Source: Acetonema longum DSM 6540 (GTDB lineage: Bacteria > Bacillota > Negativicutes > Sporomusales > Acetonemataceae). Taken from it: a stretch of DNA of 64,000 nt. How positions within the stretch are numbered: the stretch's first letter is position 1; every line of letters starts with the position of its first letter. Location: the NCBI RefSeq assembly GCF_000219125.1, contig NZ_AFGF01000016.1:1-64000 (forward strand). The letters run 5' to 3'. Below are positions 16,222-23,809 of the stretch, in pieces. Under the pieces are notes generated by a model. The model ran no database searches and was not told the DNA's origin. It worked only from the letters and a program-made list of their open reading frames with translations. Made by a program: the position numbers and the translations under genes.

Positions 16222-17043
16222 ATGCTCGAATGGTTGGCTACTCTTTCACCGGTATTTCAAGCCCTGACAGGAACCCTGTTCACATGGGGTGTCACCGCTT
16301 TAGGGGCAGGTTTGGTCTTTTTCTTTAAATCCTTCAACAAGACAGTATTGAACGGTATGCTTGGCTTTGCGGCCGGCGTTATGATCGCGGCCAGTTTCTG
16401 GTCTCTGCTGGCGCCGGCTATTGAGACGGCGGAGTCCTTGGGCCAGACTGCCTGGCTGACCGTAGCCATCGGGTTTTTAAGCGGTGGCTTGTTTTTGTGG
16501 CTGGTAGATATGACCTTGCCGCATTTGCATATGGGACTGGAAAAGGATAAGGCAGAGGGGATCAAGACTAATTGGCAAAGAAGCGTCTTGTTGGTCCTGG
16601 CTATTACTTTGCATAACATACCGGAAGGCCTGGCAGTAGGGATTGCTTTCGGTGCGGTTGCCTCTGATTTGCCATCGGCCTCTCTGGCCGGGGCTGTAGC
16701 CCTGGCTCTTGGCATCGGTCTGCAAAATTTTCCGGAGGGCGCCGCTGTTTCTATCCCGCTTCGCCGGGAGGGATTCAGCCGTACCAAAGCATTCTTATAC
16801 GGACAGGCATCCGGTATTGTCGAGCCGATCGCCGGAGTTATTGGCGCATACGCAGTGGCTTCCATGCAGCACGTGCTGCCTTCGGCTCTGGCATTTGCCG
16901 CCGGCGCCATGATTTATGTAGTGGTGGAGGAATTAATTCCGGAGGCTCAGTACAATGAAGGCGGAAGTTCCACTAATATCGGTACTATTGGCTGCATGAT
17001 CGGTTTTACGGTCATGATGATTTTAGACGTTGCCCTGGGATAA
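16222..17043 (+). CDS. ZIP family metal transporter
   Basis: This 273-residue inner-membrane protein has about eight helices. The metal-site helices IV and V are clear: [16 protein letters not shown] and [14 protein letters not shown], the first carrying His-Asn-x-x-Glu-Gly. It should import zinc, possibly iron or manganese, as in ZupT and the GufA subgroup. The second motif has Gln-Asn in place of the usual His-Asn, so one metal ligand differs. CAGGAGGAG precedes ATG 16222. It is followed 39 bases later by the LCP gene, possibly in one transcript; no metal-regulator site was seen. Confidence 0.92.
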   Translation: MLEWLATLSPVFQALTGTLFTWGVTALGAGLVFFFKSFNKTVLNGMLGFAAGVMIAASFWSLLAPAIETAESLGQTAWLTVAIGFLSGGLFLWLVDMTLPHLHMGLEKDKAEGIKTNWQRSVLLVLAITLHNIPEGLAVGIAFGAVASDLPSASLAGAVALALGIGLQNFPEGAAVSIPLRREGFSRTKAFLYGQASGIVEPIAGVIGAYAVASMQHVLPSALAFAAGAMIYVVVEELIPEAQYNEGGSSTNIGTIGCMIGFTVMMILDVALG

Positions 17044-17082
17044 CGGAACTGCCGGAATAAATGCCAGAAAGGATGAGTCTGC

Positions 17083-18081
17083 ATGGAGTCCAGAAAAGAA
17101 AGATACTCTTCTGAGAAACAGACAAAACCCGGAAAGTGGTGGCTGCTCATTGCCAGCTTAGTCATTTTGCTCATCGGCGCGATAGCCTATTGGGCCGGCG
17201 CTTTTACCGGTTTTTTTGACCAGACCCAACCGGCGGCGGGAACCTCAGGCTCGGCTGATCCCGCTAAGAAAATTAATGTTTTGGCATTAGGAATTGACAA
17301 ACGGCAAAGTCAAGCCGGCCGCTCCAATGTATCCTGCGTCATCACCTTTGATATGGCTGCCAGGAATGTGTCAATGCTATGGATTCCTCAGGACAGCCGG
17401 GTCAAGATTGACGGATACGGCTGGCAGAAGATCGGGCAGGCTTATGCCCATGGCGGACTGGATCTGGCGAAAAAAACAGTGGAAGACCTTCTGGGCATTC
17501 CGCTGGATTATTACCTGGCGGTGGATATGGCCGGCTTCAGCCGGGTGATTGACGCAGTGGGCGGGGTGGACATTAATGTGGAAAAACGCATGTACTACGA
17601 TGCCTATGATGAGGGAGAGGTAGTCAATCTCCAGCCCGGACTGCAGCATCTGGACGGCCAGTCCGCCTTGCAATACATCAGGTTCCGTCAGGATGAAATG
17701 GGTGAACAGGGACGGATTGAACGTCAGCAAAAGTTTTCTAAAGCCTTGTTAGAGAAGATGGCCAGCCCGGCAGTGATTCCCCATATACCGACCATCATCA
17801 GTGAGACTTCGTCTGCTGTCACTACCGATTTACCGGCCGGGGAGATGCTCAGCTTGGGTAAGATGGCCGGTGACGCCTATCAACGCGGTTTAAAAACGGA
17901 GACAGTTGCCGGCGAAACCATTAAGATTGGCCCGGTGGATTACTGGGCGCCGGATATTGCAGCCCTGCGCCGGCAGGTAGCCGGGATTCAGGCCATAGAG
18001 GCAGATGAAGCTGCTGCCGCTGCTTTGGCCAACGAATATGAACAGTCTATTCCCGGGAAAGCAGAAGCGGCAAAACCTTAG
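17083..18081 (+). CDS. LytR-CpsA-Psr (LCP) family envelope protein
   Basis: This 332-residue protein has a short cytoplasmic N-terminus and one membrane helix (about 24-45, LLIASLVILLIGAIAYWAG). The LCP domain (about 65-230) contains VLALGIDKR, SMLWIPQDSRV, KIGQAYAHGG, LDYYLAVDMAGF, VDAVGGVDI-like AVGGVDINV, and LDGQSALQYIRFRQDE, with the arginines expected to bind polyprenyl phosphates. LCP enzymes attach glycopolymers to peptidoglycan on the outer face of the inner membrane. In a diderm Firmicute the acceptor polymer is unclear. Its 3' end overlaps the convergent TIGR03915-like gene by 35 bases. Confidence 0.92.
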   Translation: MESRKERYSSEKQTKPGKWWLLIASLVILLIGAIAYWAGAFTGFFDQTQPAAGTSGSADPAKKINVLALGIDKRQSQAGRSNVSCVITFDMAARNVSMLWIPQDSRVKIDGYGWQKIGQAYAHGGLDLAKKTVEDLLGIPLDYYLAVDMAGFSRVIDAVGGVDINVEKRMYYDAYDEGEVVNLQPGLQHLDGQSALQYIRFRQDEMGEQGRIERQQKFSKALLEKMASPAVIPHIPTIISETSSAVTTDLPAGEMLSLGKMAGDAYQRGLKTETVAGETIKIGPVDYWAPDIAALRRQVAGIQAIEADEAAAAALANEYEQSIPGKAEAAKP

Positions 18082-18892
18082 CAGGTATAAAGTCAGGATT
18101 GGCATGGACAGTGGGTTTTCGCGCCGGTTCGGGCTGCAGCCCGCTTAGTTCGGTCATGTATTGCCAGTAGCGTTTGGGCATATGGCTCATGCGGCATTTC
18201 GGATTGTGGCGGCCCTGGACCTCAATGGTACGGTAGAACAGCCGCCACAACTCCCGATAGGTTTGCTCCGCTTCATCCGGCTCGGGCAGTTCCAGGGAGT
18301 TGATCGGCAGCACCAGGGGCTGATAAGGCTGATAGATGAGTCCTTGCCCGTGGGTTTTGTCATAAATCAAAAAGCGCTCCTCCGGATAGCGCTGGCAAAA
18401 GTGGGGGGCCAGGAGAGGCAGTACAAAGTTTTTCGGCCCTATTTCGCTGACCAGTACGTTGTTAATAATGGAGAACCGCACAAATCCCCGAAGGAGATCG
18501 CTTTCTTTCTGCAGGTGTTTGACCGCCTGGACCAGCGTATTCACCACGTTATCAGTCAGACGGTTCATCACCGACGGGCCATGACGATAGCCCAGGCGCA
18601 GGAACAACAGAATATACAGTTCCTTTTGAGGCAGACAGGTTAGAAATGCGTGCCGCACAAAATTAAGTGCGGCGCTGCCCATTTTTGAGGGGATAGACGC
18701 CAGCACCCGGCTGGCTTTTTCCGTATCCGTCACAATCGTTTTTACCGGCAGAAGAGTGAGCTGAGACGGGTCGGCCGGCAAGATATCCAGAGGGATTTCC
18801 CGTTGGGCGTAGCTTTCAAATAGGCAGCACAGCAGCCCGTCGAAGCTGCCGTCATAAACATAGATTAAATTCATATTTGACCGGTCAGGCAT
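18047..18892 (-). CDS. TIGR03915/DUF4130 family DNA-metabolism protein
   Basis: This 281-residue protein matches the family annotated as putative DNA metabolism protein, which nearly always sits beside the radical SAM protein encoded just upstream. Features are the N-terminal YVYDGSFDGLLCCLFESY, the central LRGFVRFSIINNVLVSEIGPKNFVLPLLAPHF, and the C-terminal LWRLFYRTIEVQGRHNPKCRMSHMPKRYW block. The architecture suggests a role akin to a DNA base-processing enzyme, since DUF4130 is often fused to uracil-DNA glycosylase domains. The start overlaps the end of the radical SAM gene by 22 bases. The last 35 bases overlap the LCP gene tail to tail. Confidence 0.85.
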   Translation of the reverse strand: MPDRSNMNLIYVYDGSFDGLLCCLFESYAQREIPLDILPADPSQLTLLPVKTIVTDTEKASRVLASIPSKMGSAALNFVRHAFLTCLPQKELYILLFLRLGYRHGPSVMNRLTDNVVNTLVQAVKHLQKESDLLRGFVRFSIINNVLVSEIGPKNFVLPLLAPHFCQRYPEERFLIYDKTHGQGLIYQPYQPLVLPINSLELPEPDEAEQTYRELWRLFYRTIEVQGRHNPKCRMSHMPKRYWQYMTELSGLQPEPARKPTVHANPDFIPAKVLPLLLSRE

Positions 18893-20202
18893 TTTACCAT
18901 ATCCTCCCTCAGTTCTTGCGCCGCCAGTAAGGGCGTTTCCGGAAACAGGGAAAGCTGCTCAGACTGCCAGGGTACATCATGGCGATACATCTCCTGGGTT
19001 TTTTCCGACATCAGGGAACGCAGTATAGCGCTTTCAGTCAGTATCAGGCCGTCGGATTTTTTACCGTTGCAGGTGATAAAATACCGGGCTCGTTTCAGTA
19101 CGACTCCCAGCTTTTTCAGTCCGTCGAAATCAAGGGTGGCAGTCCGGCGGGCCGTGACAATCCGTTTGGCGCTGTTGACGCCGATACCTGGCACCCGCAG
19201 CAGGTCGCTGAGGGGCGCCCGGTTTACATCGATGGGGAAATACCCCAGATGGTTGAGGGCCCAATTGCATTTCGGGTCCAGATAAGGATTAAAGCTTTGC
19301 TTCTCTTGATCCAGCAGTTCGCTGGCAGTAAAACCATAAAAGCGCAGCAGCCAATCCGCCTGATACAGCCGGTGCTCCCGCCACAGAGGCGGCTTCGTGT
19401 CAAGGGCGGGCAAGATGGAATTTTCGCTTACCGGGATGTAGGCCGAGAAAAAGACCCGCTTCAGTTTATATTTTCGATACAGGCTTTCCGCCAGGTTCAG
19501 GATCTGAAAGTCAGTTTCCGGAGTAGCGCCGATGATCATCTGGGTGCTTTGGCCGGCAGGGGCAAACTTGGGAGCATGCCGGTAGCGCACGATGTCGCTG
19601 GTATTTTCCTGAATGCGGTTTTGGATGTAGCCCATGGGGGCTAAAATGGACTGCTTGGATTTATCCGGGGCCAGGAGCTGCAGGCTGTTCTGGGAAGGAA
19701 GCTCAATGTTTACGCTCATCCGGTCGGTTAAAAGCCCAAGGCGGTGGGTCAGCCCATTATCAGCCCCGGGAATGGCTTTGGCATGAATATAGCCGCTGAA
19801 CCGGTATTCCTGCCGCAGGATGCGCAGGGTCTCAATCATTTGCTCACAGGTGTAGTCCGGGCTCTTGACGATGCCGGAGCTCACAAAAAGACCTTCAATG
19901 TAATTGCGGCGATAAAAGTTCATGGTCAGGTCCGCCAGCTCCCGGGGGGTAAAGGAGGCCCGCCGGGTGTCATTGGACCGGCGGTTGACGCAGTATTGGC
20001 AGTCATAGGTGCAGGCGTTGCTCAACAGCACCTTTAACAGGGCAATGCACCGCCCGTCCGCCGCAAAACTGTGGCAAATGCCGGCTGCCGCCGCGCTGCC
20101 AATACCGCCGGGGGAAGGCTTCTTGTTGACGCCGCTGGAGGTGCAGGCCACGTCATATTTCGCCGCGTCGGTTAAGATCTTCAGTTTATCAAACACATCC
20201 AT
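18871..20202 (-). CDS. putative DNA modification/repair radical SAM protein (TIGR03916-like)
   Basis: This 443-residue radical SAM enzyme carries CTYDCQYCVNRR, the CxxxCxxC ligand set for the 4Fe-4S cluster, at about residues 67-74. The SSGIVKSPDYTCEQM and IHAKAIPGAD segments belong to the barrel. The C-terminal third contains a helix-hairpin-helix DNA-contact motif (DLLRVPGIGVNSAKRIVTAR). The family is predicted to act on DNA together with its partner encoded immediately downstream; the reaction is unknown. ATG 20202 has AGGAG at a good distance on the minus strand. A consensus LexA box lies in its promoter, so induction by DNA damage is likely. Confidence 0.9.
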   Translation of the reverse strand: MDVFDKLKILTDAAKYDVACTSSGVNKKPSPGGIGSAAAAGICHSFAADGRCIALLKVLLSNACTYDCQYCVNRRSNDTRRASFTPRELADLTMNFYRRNYIEGLFVSSGIVKSPDYTCEQMIETLRILRQEYRFSGYIHAKAIPGADNGLTHRLGLLTDRMSVNIELPSQNSLQLLAPDKSKQSILAPMGYIQNRIQENTSDIVRYRHAPKFAPAGQSTQMIIGATPETDFQILNLAESLYRKYKLKRVFFSAYIPVSENSILPALDTKPPLWREHRLYQADWLLRFYGFTASELLDQEKQSFNPYLDPKCNWALNHLGYFPIDVNRAPLSDLLRVPGIGVNSAKRIVTARRTATLDFDGLKKLGVVLKRARYFITCNGKKSDGLILTESAILRSLMSEKTQEMYRHDVPWQSEQLSLFPETPLLAAQELREDMVKCLTGQI

Positions 20203-20237
20203 CCGTTATCAACTCCTAGTGGCTATATTATAATATA

Positions 20238-20249
20238 GAACATACGTTC
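20238..20249. promoter_or_regulatory. LexA/DinR box in the promoter of the radical SAM DNA-repair gene
   Basis: GAACATACGTTC fully matches the Gram-positive LexA consensus GAACRNRYGTTC. On the minus strand it falls between a TTCCCA -35-like element and a TATAAT -10 element embedded in CTATATTATAATATAG. Repressor bound there would block RNA polymerase. Confidence 0.75.
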
Positions 20250-20362
20250 CTGGGAAGTGGCAAAATCGAAAAGTTTGCTCATCTCTCTTAGTCTTCGCCA
20301 ATGTTCTGTTTGTCAACGGGTCTGCATATTATTTTGCAGACAACGGAGAGGCGGGAGAGAGC

Positions 20363-20491
20363 ATGAGTGAGCAGCAATGGATTGAAACAGCCTGCTGGGC
20401 CGTTGCATTGCTGGCGGTACCGGCAGCAACGGCCGGATTGGTCTGGCTGATTGGGAAGACGCTCGGCAAGTCCGGCCAAAGTGATTCATAA
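20363..20491 (+). CDS. 42-residue membrane microprotein
   Basis: ATG 20363 follows GGGAGAG by a few bases and opens a 42-codon frame. It encodes one hydrophobic helix (residues about 10-31, rich in Ala, Val and Leu) and a short basic/polar tail ending SGQSDS. No family is recognised. It lies between the divergent radical SAM operon and tRNA-Ala, with no partner. Its clean ribosome site and helix argue that it is real, but the length makes the call tentative. Confidence 0.45.
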   Translation: MSEQQWIETACWAVALLAVPAATAGLVWLIGKTLGKSGQSDS

Positions 20492-20523
20492 ACAAAAATT
20501 ATCCGATAAAGTAGCAGATATGA

Positions 20524-20553
20524 TTGCAAAAGAACCGTATTTGATAGTATAAT
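20524..20553 (+). promoter_or_regulatory. promoter of tRNA-Ala
   Basis: TTGCAA (20524-20529), an 18-base spacer and a perfect TATAAT (20548-20553) lie 16 bases before the mature tRNA 5' end. Confidence 0.7.
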
Positions 20554-20569
20554 GAATACGTTGCATTAT

Positions 20570-20645
20570 GGGGGCGTAGCTCAGTTGGGAGAGCGCTTGG
20601 TTCGCATTCAAGAGGTCATGGGTTCGAATCCCACCGTCTCCACCA
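20570..20645 (+). tRNA. tRNA-Ala (anticodon CGC)
   Basis: A full cloverleaf of 76 bases with an encoded CCA is present. The acceptor arm GGGGGCG pairs with CGTCTCC and includes the G3:U70 pair, the alanine identity element. The D arm is GCTC/GAGC. The anticodon stem CTTGG/TCAAG encloses the loop TTCGCAT, giving anticodon CGC for the codon GCG. The T arm contains GGGTTCGAATCCC; its outermost pair is an A-C mismatch. The 3' half is duplicated at 21565-21601. Confidence 0.96.
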
Positions 20646-20656
20646 CAAGAAATGAG

Positions 20657-20690
20657 ATACAGCAAGGGTTTGATATCCCTGCTGTATTTT
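20657..20690 (+). terminator. rho-independent terminator after tRNA-Ala
   Basis: ATACAGCAAGGG pairs with CCCTGCTGTAT, leaving one bulged base, and TTTTGTTTT follows. A diverged copy of the same terminator follows the partial tRNA at 21614-21648. Confidence 0.8.
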
Positions 20691-21070
20691 GTTTTATATA
20701 GAGTTGCCTTCTGGCTTGTCCCCTAAAGCTAATTATTACGGACAAATTTATAAAATGTACATTCACAGAGAGCAAAGAATATTTGCTTTTTGATAAAGTC
20801 ATCAGATTTGAAGTAAGGAAAGTGTAATATCGGCTACCAGGTTGCACTGGCAGCGAAGTAACGAAATCCTCGGAATAAAGGCGGCATGATTGACTCCGTT
20901 TTTAAAGTGCCTTTAACTTAATTTTAAAATTGGAATTTATAATAGAGTTGATCGTTCCCTTTTACATGCCCTGGACCTTGTGGTCTGGGGCTTCTTAATT
21001 TTTACTAAGTAAATTTTAAGATTCTATATTTATAATTATAGTCATAACTACATATGGTCTCCCTTCTATG

Positions 21071-21096
21071 ATTGTCCCAGCTTTGGCTGGGACAAT
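21071..21096. other. perfect 11-bp hairpin in the inter-tRNA segment
   Basis: ATTGTCCCAGC and its exact complement enclose the loop TTTG. There is no T run after it. The surrounding 20691-21155 stretch is AT-rich and holds no gene that I can support; a GU-rich hairpin followed by TTTTT lies near 20970-21003. Confidence 0.5.
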
Positions 21097-21155
21097 CCCC
21101 TATGTCCCGTGCAGCAACATTCTTTATAGTAAATAAAAAAAGAGAGGTTTTTATA

Positions 21156-21334
21156 ATGGGGATATCAGCAATTAATCATTACACTAGCAACAATAATATA
21201 TATCTTATCAGCAAGGAATTTCAAGGCTCAGCGCTACCGACAAAGCGAAATGGGAAGCAGCTGCTAAAAAGTCAGGAGTAACAATTAAATCGGAGCAACA
21301 ACCTAGTATATATAAAAGTTCGTATACCTTATAA
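21156..21334 (+). pseudogene. frameshifted small gene of unknown function
   Basis: ATG 21156 follows AGAGAGG and opens a 41-codon frame (MGISAINHYTSNNN...). Around 21230 the frame quality drops. A different frame then carries a natural-looking helix, TDKAKWEAAAKKSGVTI, ending at TAA 21332-21334. Joined, the two would give a protein of about 58 residues, so a small indel near 21228-21240 has probably broken the gene. No family is recognised. It lies inside the segment flanked by the tRNA-Ala duplication. Confidence 0.4.
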
Positions 21335-21555
21335 CTAAGAAGTACCCGGGCTTCGATTGCCGGATATTTTTAGAAAGGCGAGGTTTAAAAATCCTGCTGC
21401 CCCTGCCGATTGAAGTGCACCCTTTAAGTTAGACAGTTATGATATACTGAAACTTGGGCATGGTACAATAATCTGGACACCAAGTTAAGAGCAAACGATG
21501 GACTGCACCACATTAAAACTACATAAAGAAATGTAAACAAAGTCTGAAAGCCAGA

Positions 21556-21601
21556 TTCGCATCACAAGAGGTCATGGGTTCGAATCCCACCGTCTCCACC
21601 A
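21556..21601 (+). repeat. partial tRNA-Ala copy (3' half), att-like direct repeat
   Basis: A 37-base stretch (21565-21601) is identical to 20609-20645, covering the 3' side of the anticodon stem, the variable loop, the T arm, the acceptor strand and CCA. The anticodon-loop bases TTCGCAT are also kept just upstream. The 5' half of a tRNA is missing, so it cannot be functional. Duplicated 3' tRNA ends are typical of integrase attachment sites. Confidence 0.85.
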
Positions 21602-21613
21602 AGGGAAATAAGG

Positions 21614-21648
21614 TATGGCAAGGGTTTAAGGCCCTTGCCATATTTTTT
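21614..21648 (+). terminator. terminator after the partial tRNA copy
   Basis: TATGGCAAGGG pairs with CCCTTGCCATA and is followed by TTTTTTAT. It is similar in position and sequence to the terminator after the intact tRNA-Ala, so the duplication extends beyond the tRNA end. Confidence 0.85.
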
Positions 21649-21801
21649 ATTCTGCGAAGCTGTCCCCTAAACAGAAGCCAGTTCGTATCTACAGAATGAA
21701 ATTGACGTGGACCATTTTTATATTTCATGGTACAGTGGCTAGGAATATGGCAAGGATTGGCGAAACAATATTGAATGACGTTAATTGAAGGAGCGATTGC
21801 C

Positions 21802-22917
21802 ATGAATTCGGAACACAAACGTTTGCTTGAAAACTGGACAGAAGAGAAGAATAGCGCGGCCCTTTACGCCAGCCTGGCTGTGAGTGAGCCGGATCCGCGC
21901 CTGTCTGAGATATATCGGCGCATGGCAGCGTCGGAGGAAAAACACGCCGCCGGCTGGGAAGAAAAACTTCTCCAGGCCGGCGGTTCTCTGCCGAGGTTCA
22001 GCCCTTCCTGGCGAACCAGAACCCTTTCCTGGCTGGCGAAAAAGTTCGGGGTGGCAGCAGTATTGCCGACCCTGGCCGCCACCGAAACCGCCAATTCCAA
22101 CAGCTATGCCTCTCAACCGGATGCTCGCTCCCTGGTTCCGGTAGAACGATCCCATGCCGTGCTGCTGCAGCAGATGAACAAGACTTCCGGCGGAGTCAGC
22201 GGCGACGTATTGGCTCAGATGGAAGGCAGGCATCGGACCGCCGGCGGTAATGCGTTGAGGGCTGCCGTGCTGGGCGCCAGTGACGGGCTGGTATCGAATT
22301 TTAACCTGGTGATGGGGGTTGCCGGCGCCGAATTGTCCCATACGGGAATTCTGCTGACAGGGCTGGCCGGTCTTCTCGCCGGAGCGATCTCCATGGCTCT
22401 GGGAGAATGGATCTCGGTGCAGAGCTCACGGGAATTGTACGAAAGGCAGATTGAGACAGAGAGAGACGAGATACTGGGGGCGCCGGAGGAAGAGATGGAA
22501 GAGCTGGCGCTCATTTATCAGGCCCGGGGGCTGGATGAAGAGGCTGCCCGCTCCGTGGCCCGGTCTTTAATGGCAAACCCTGATACAGCCCTGGACGCGC
22601 TGGCGCGGGACGAACTGGGCATCAATCCGGAAGAACTGGGTGGTTCGGCCTGGGAAGCAGCAGTCACATCGTTCCTGTTGTTTGCCGTCGGCGCCATCTT
22701 GCCGGTGTTCCCCTATCTATTCCTGGTTGGCCAGACTGCGGTTCTCGCCAGTGCGGCATTATCCGCCGTGGGTTTATTTGCCATCGGCGCAGCGACTACC
22801 CTGTTTACCGGCAGACCGGTGCTGATGTCCGGACTGCGGCAGGTATTGTTTGGCCTGGTTGCCGCCGCCGTTACCTATTTGGTCGGACACATGATCGGCG
22901 TAAATATCGCCGGGTGA
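21802..22917 (+). CDS. ferritin-like domain fused to VIT1/CCC1 iron (manganese) transporter
   Basis: This 371-residue protein has an N-terminal ferritin-like helix pair (about 1-55, ENWTEEKNSAALYASLAV and MAASEEKHAAGWEEKL, with metal-binding Glu and His). The C-terminal VIT1/CCC1 region (about 145-370) has five membrane helices, including GASDGLVSNFNLVMGVAGA and the GEWISVQSSRELYERQIETE cytosolic metal-binding helix. This layout is that of MbfA-type exporters, which move Fe(II) or Mn(II) out of the cytoplasm and sense it with the ferritin-like part. ATG 21802 has AAGGAG eight bases upstream. It is a single gene ending at a hairpin, and directly precedes the tail-like locus. Confidence 0.92.
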   Translation: MNSEHKRLLENWTEEKNSAALYASLAVSEPDPRLSEIYRRMAASEEKHAAGWEEKLLQAGGSLPRFSPSWRTRTLSWLAKKFGVAAVLPTLAATETANSNSYASQPDARSLVPVERSHAVLLQQMNKTSGGVSGDVLAQMEGRHRTAGGNALRAAVLGASDGLVSNFNLVMGVAGAELSHTGILLTGLAGLLAGAISMALGEWISVQSSRELYERQIETERDEILGAPEEEMEELALIYQARGLDEEAARSVARSLMANPDTALDALARDELGINPEELGGSAWEAAVTSFLLFAVGAILPVFPYLFLVGQTAVLASAALSAVGLFAIGAATTLFTGRPVLMSGLRQVLFGLVAAAVTYLVGHMIGVNIAG

Positions 22918-22980
22918 GGATTTTCGGGAAAAATTTTCAAAAGATACTTGAAGTGTCTAAACAGCAGGAAACTCCAGGAC

Positions 22981-23003
22981 AGGCAGGCGAATTTCGCCTG
23001 CCT
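22981..23003 (+). terminator. hairpin after the iron transporter gene
   Basis: AGGCAGGCGAA pairs with TTTCGCCTGCCT, followed by GATCTATTTTC. The T run is short, so termination may be partial. Confidence 0.55.
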
Positions 23004-23088
23004 GATCTATTTTCGGCATCAGAGCATTTTCAAAGAAAAAATAGGCCTTTACTCGAACATATTTTCGGTGTACAATAAATTCAAACGC

Positions 23089-23100
23089 GAACGTGTGTTC
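23089..23100. promoter_or_regulatory. LexA/DinR box at the head of the tail-like locus
   Basis: GAACGTGTGTTC matches the consensus GAACRNRYGTTC in every position. A one-mismatch relative, GAACATATTTTC, lies 22 bases before it (23055-23066), with TACAAT (a possible -10) between them. It is 35 bases upstream of the first small gene of the locus. Confidence 0.65.
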
Positions 23101-23134
23101 TTGATCTTCTTAAACAGGAAGAAGGGAAATTATT

Positions 23135-23290
23135 ATGACATGTGAACATTGCAATTCGATTATGGACAGAGGGGAATATTTAATGAATGACTGGGTCCGA
23201 TTTGAAATAGCCGGTAATGGATGGTTTATCCTTAGAGTAGAGATTTTTACTTGTACAGCATGCGGACATACTGTGATTCATATATTATAG
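23135..23290 (+). CDS. 51-residue zinc-ribbon-like protein
   Basis: ATG 23135 follows AAGAAGGG. The peptide has CEHC near the N-terminus (residues 3-6) and CTAC at 40-43, the two knuckles of a treble-clef or zinc-ribbon fold, separated by a beta-rich stretch. It is too short for a YgiT antitoxin and no toxin is adjacent. A LexA box lies just upstream, so it is the first candidate SOS-induced gene of the tail-like locus. Function unknown; it may bind DNA or a protein partner. Confidence 0.55.
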   Translation: MTCEHCNSIMDRGEYLMNDWVRFEIAGNGWFILRVEIFTCTACGHTVIHIL

Positions 23291-23404
23291 AAAGGGGAGA
23301 AGGGCATGACAAAACACTGTGATAGCAGCTAATTTCCTATGCTCATTTGTTTATTGAAAAATGTGGATGGCTTGTTTAGCTACTTAACACTCACTATCCG
23401 TCTG

Positions 23405-23437
23405 TCTAAAAATAGTTATAAAATGCATAAAAGGCGG
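23405..23437 (+). repeat. 33-bp imperfect direct repeat, copy 1
   Basis: CTAAAAATAGTTATAAAATG followed by CATAAAAGGCGG repeats 70 bases later at 23475-23507 with six or seven changes. It lies in the non-coding 23291-23515 stretch, upstream of a 97-residue ORF. Confidence 0.6.
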
Positions 23438-23474
23438 CCTATTTGCCCGAATGAAAATCGCAGGGCTTTTTTTG

Positions 23475-23507
23475 CCTAAAAATAGTCATATTTTGCATAT
23501 TAGGAGG
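23475..23507 (+). repeat. 33-bp imperfect direct repeat, copy 2
   Basis: CTAAAAATAGTCATATTTTG followed by CATATTAGGAGG is the second copy. Its end doubles as the ribosome site of the next gene. Paired repeats like this could be regulator-binding sites or duplicated leader sequences. Confidence 0.6.
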
Positions 23508-23515
23508 GATTCAGT

Positions 23516-23809
23516 TTGGCAATTCATGATTTTCTCGTGGATATGAACCATCAAAGATATAAACTTTCCATCGAAGGCGAACATTGGGAAATAGAGAAAG
23601 AACTGTGTCTTTATTCACCGGAAGTGATCTATTTAAGAACCCGGGAACTTAATTCCCGGAGGCATACGGGCAGGCGAAAAATACGATCCGGTATTATCAG
23701 AAATTGCGAGTGGCAGGACGATAAAGTCAATACTTACGGCAGTTTTATGCTGGAATTAGTGGATCAACGTCATTCACAGCAAATAGAGGAGCAGGAAAAT
23801 GAGTTATGA
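23516..23809 (+). CDS. hypothetical protein at the start of the tail-like locus
   Basis: This 97-residue protein starts at TTG 23516, eight bases after TAGGAGG. It is rich in charged residues (RRHTGRRKIRSG in the middle, QIEEQENEL at the end) with no membrane segment and no recognised domain. It overlaps the sigma-like gene by 11 bases, so the two are probably co-translated. The position suggests an early regulatory or accessory protein of the phage-like block. Function unknown. Confidence 0.6.
   Translation: MAIHDFLVDMNHQRYKLSIEGEHWEIEKELCLYSPEVIYLRTRELNSRRHTGRRKIRSGIIRNCEWQDDKVNTYGSFMLELVDQRHSQQIEEQENEL

Noticed and set aside
20608-20847. Minus-strand ORFs ending in VETVGFEPMTS (also at 21519-21818)
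   Set aside because: They are translations of the tRNA-Ala T arm and neighbouring sequence, a familiar artefact.
21408-21520. Possible IS3-type insertion sequence end
   Set aside because: Fragments such as TGGACACC and CACCCTTTAAG are suggestive only; no transposase frame or matching inverted end is present.
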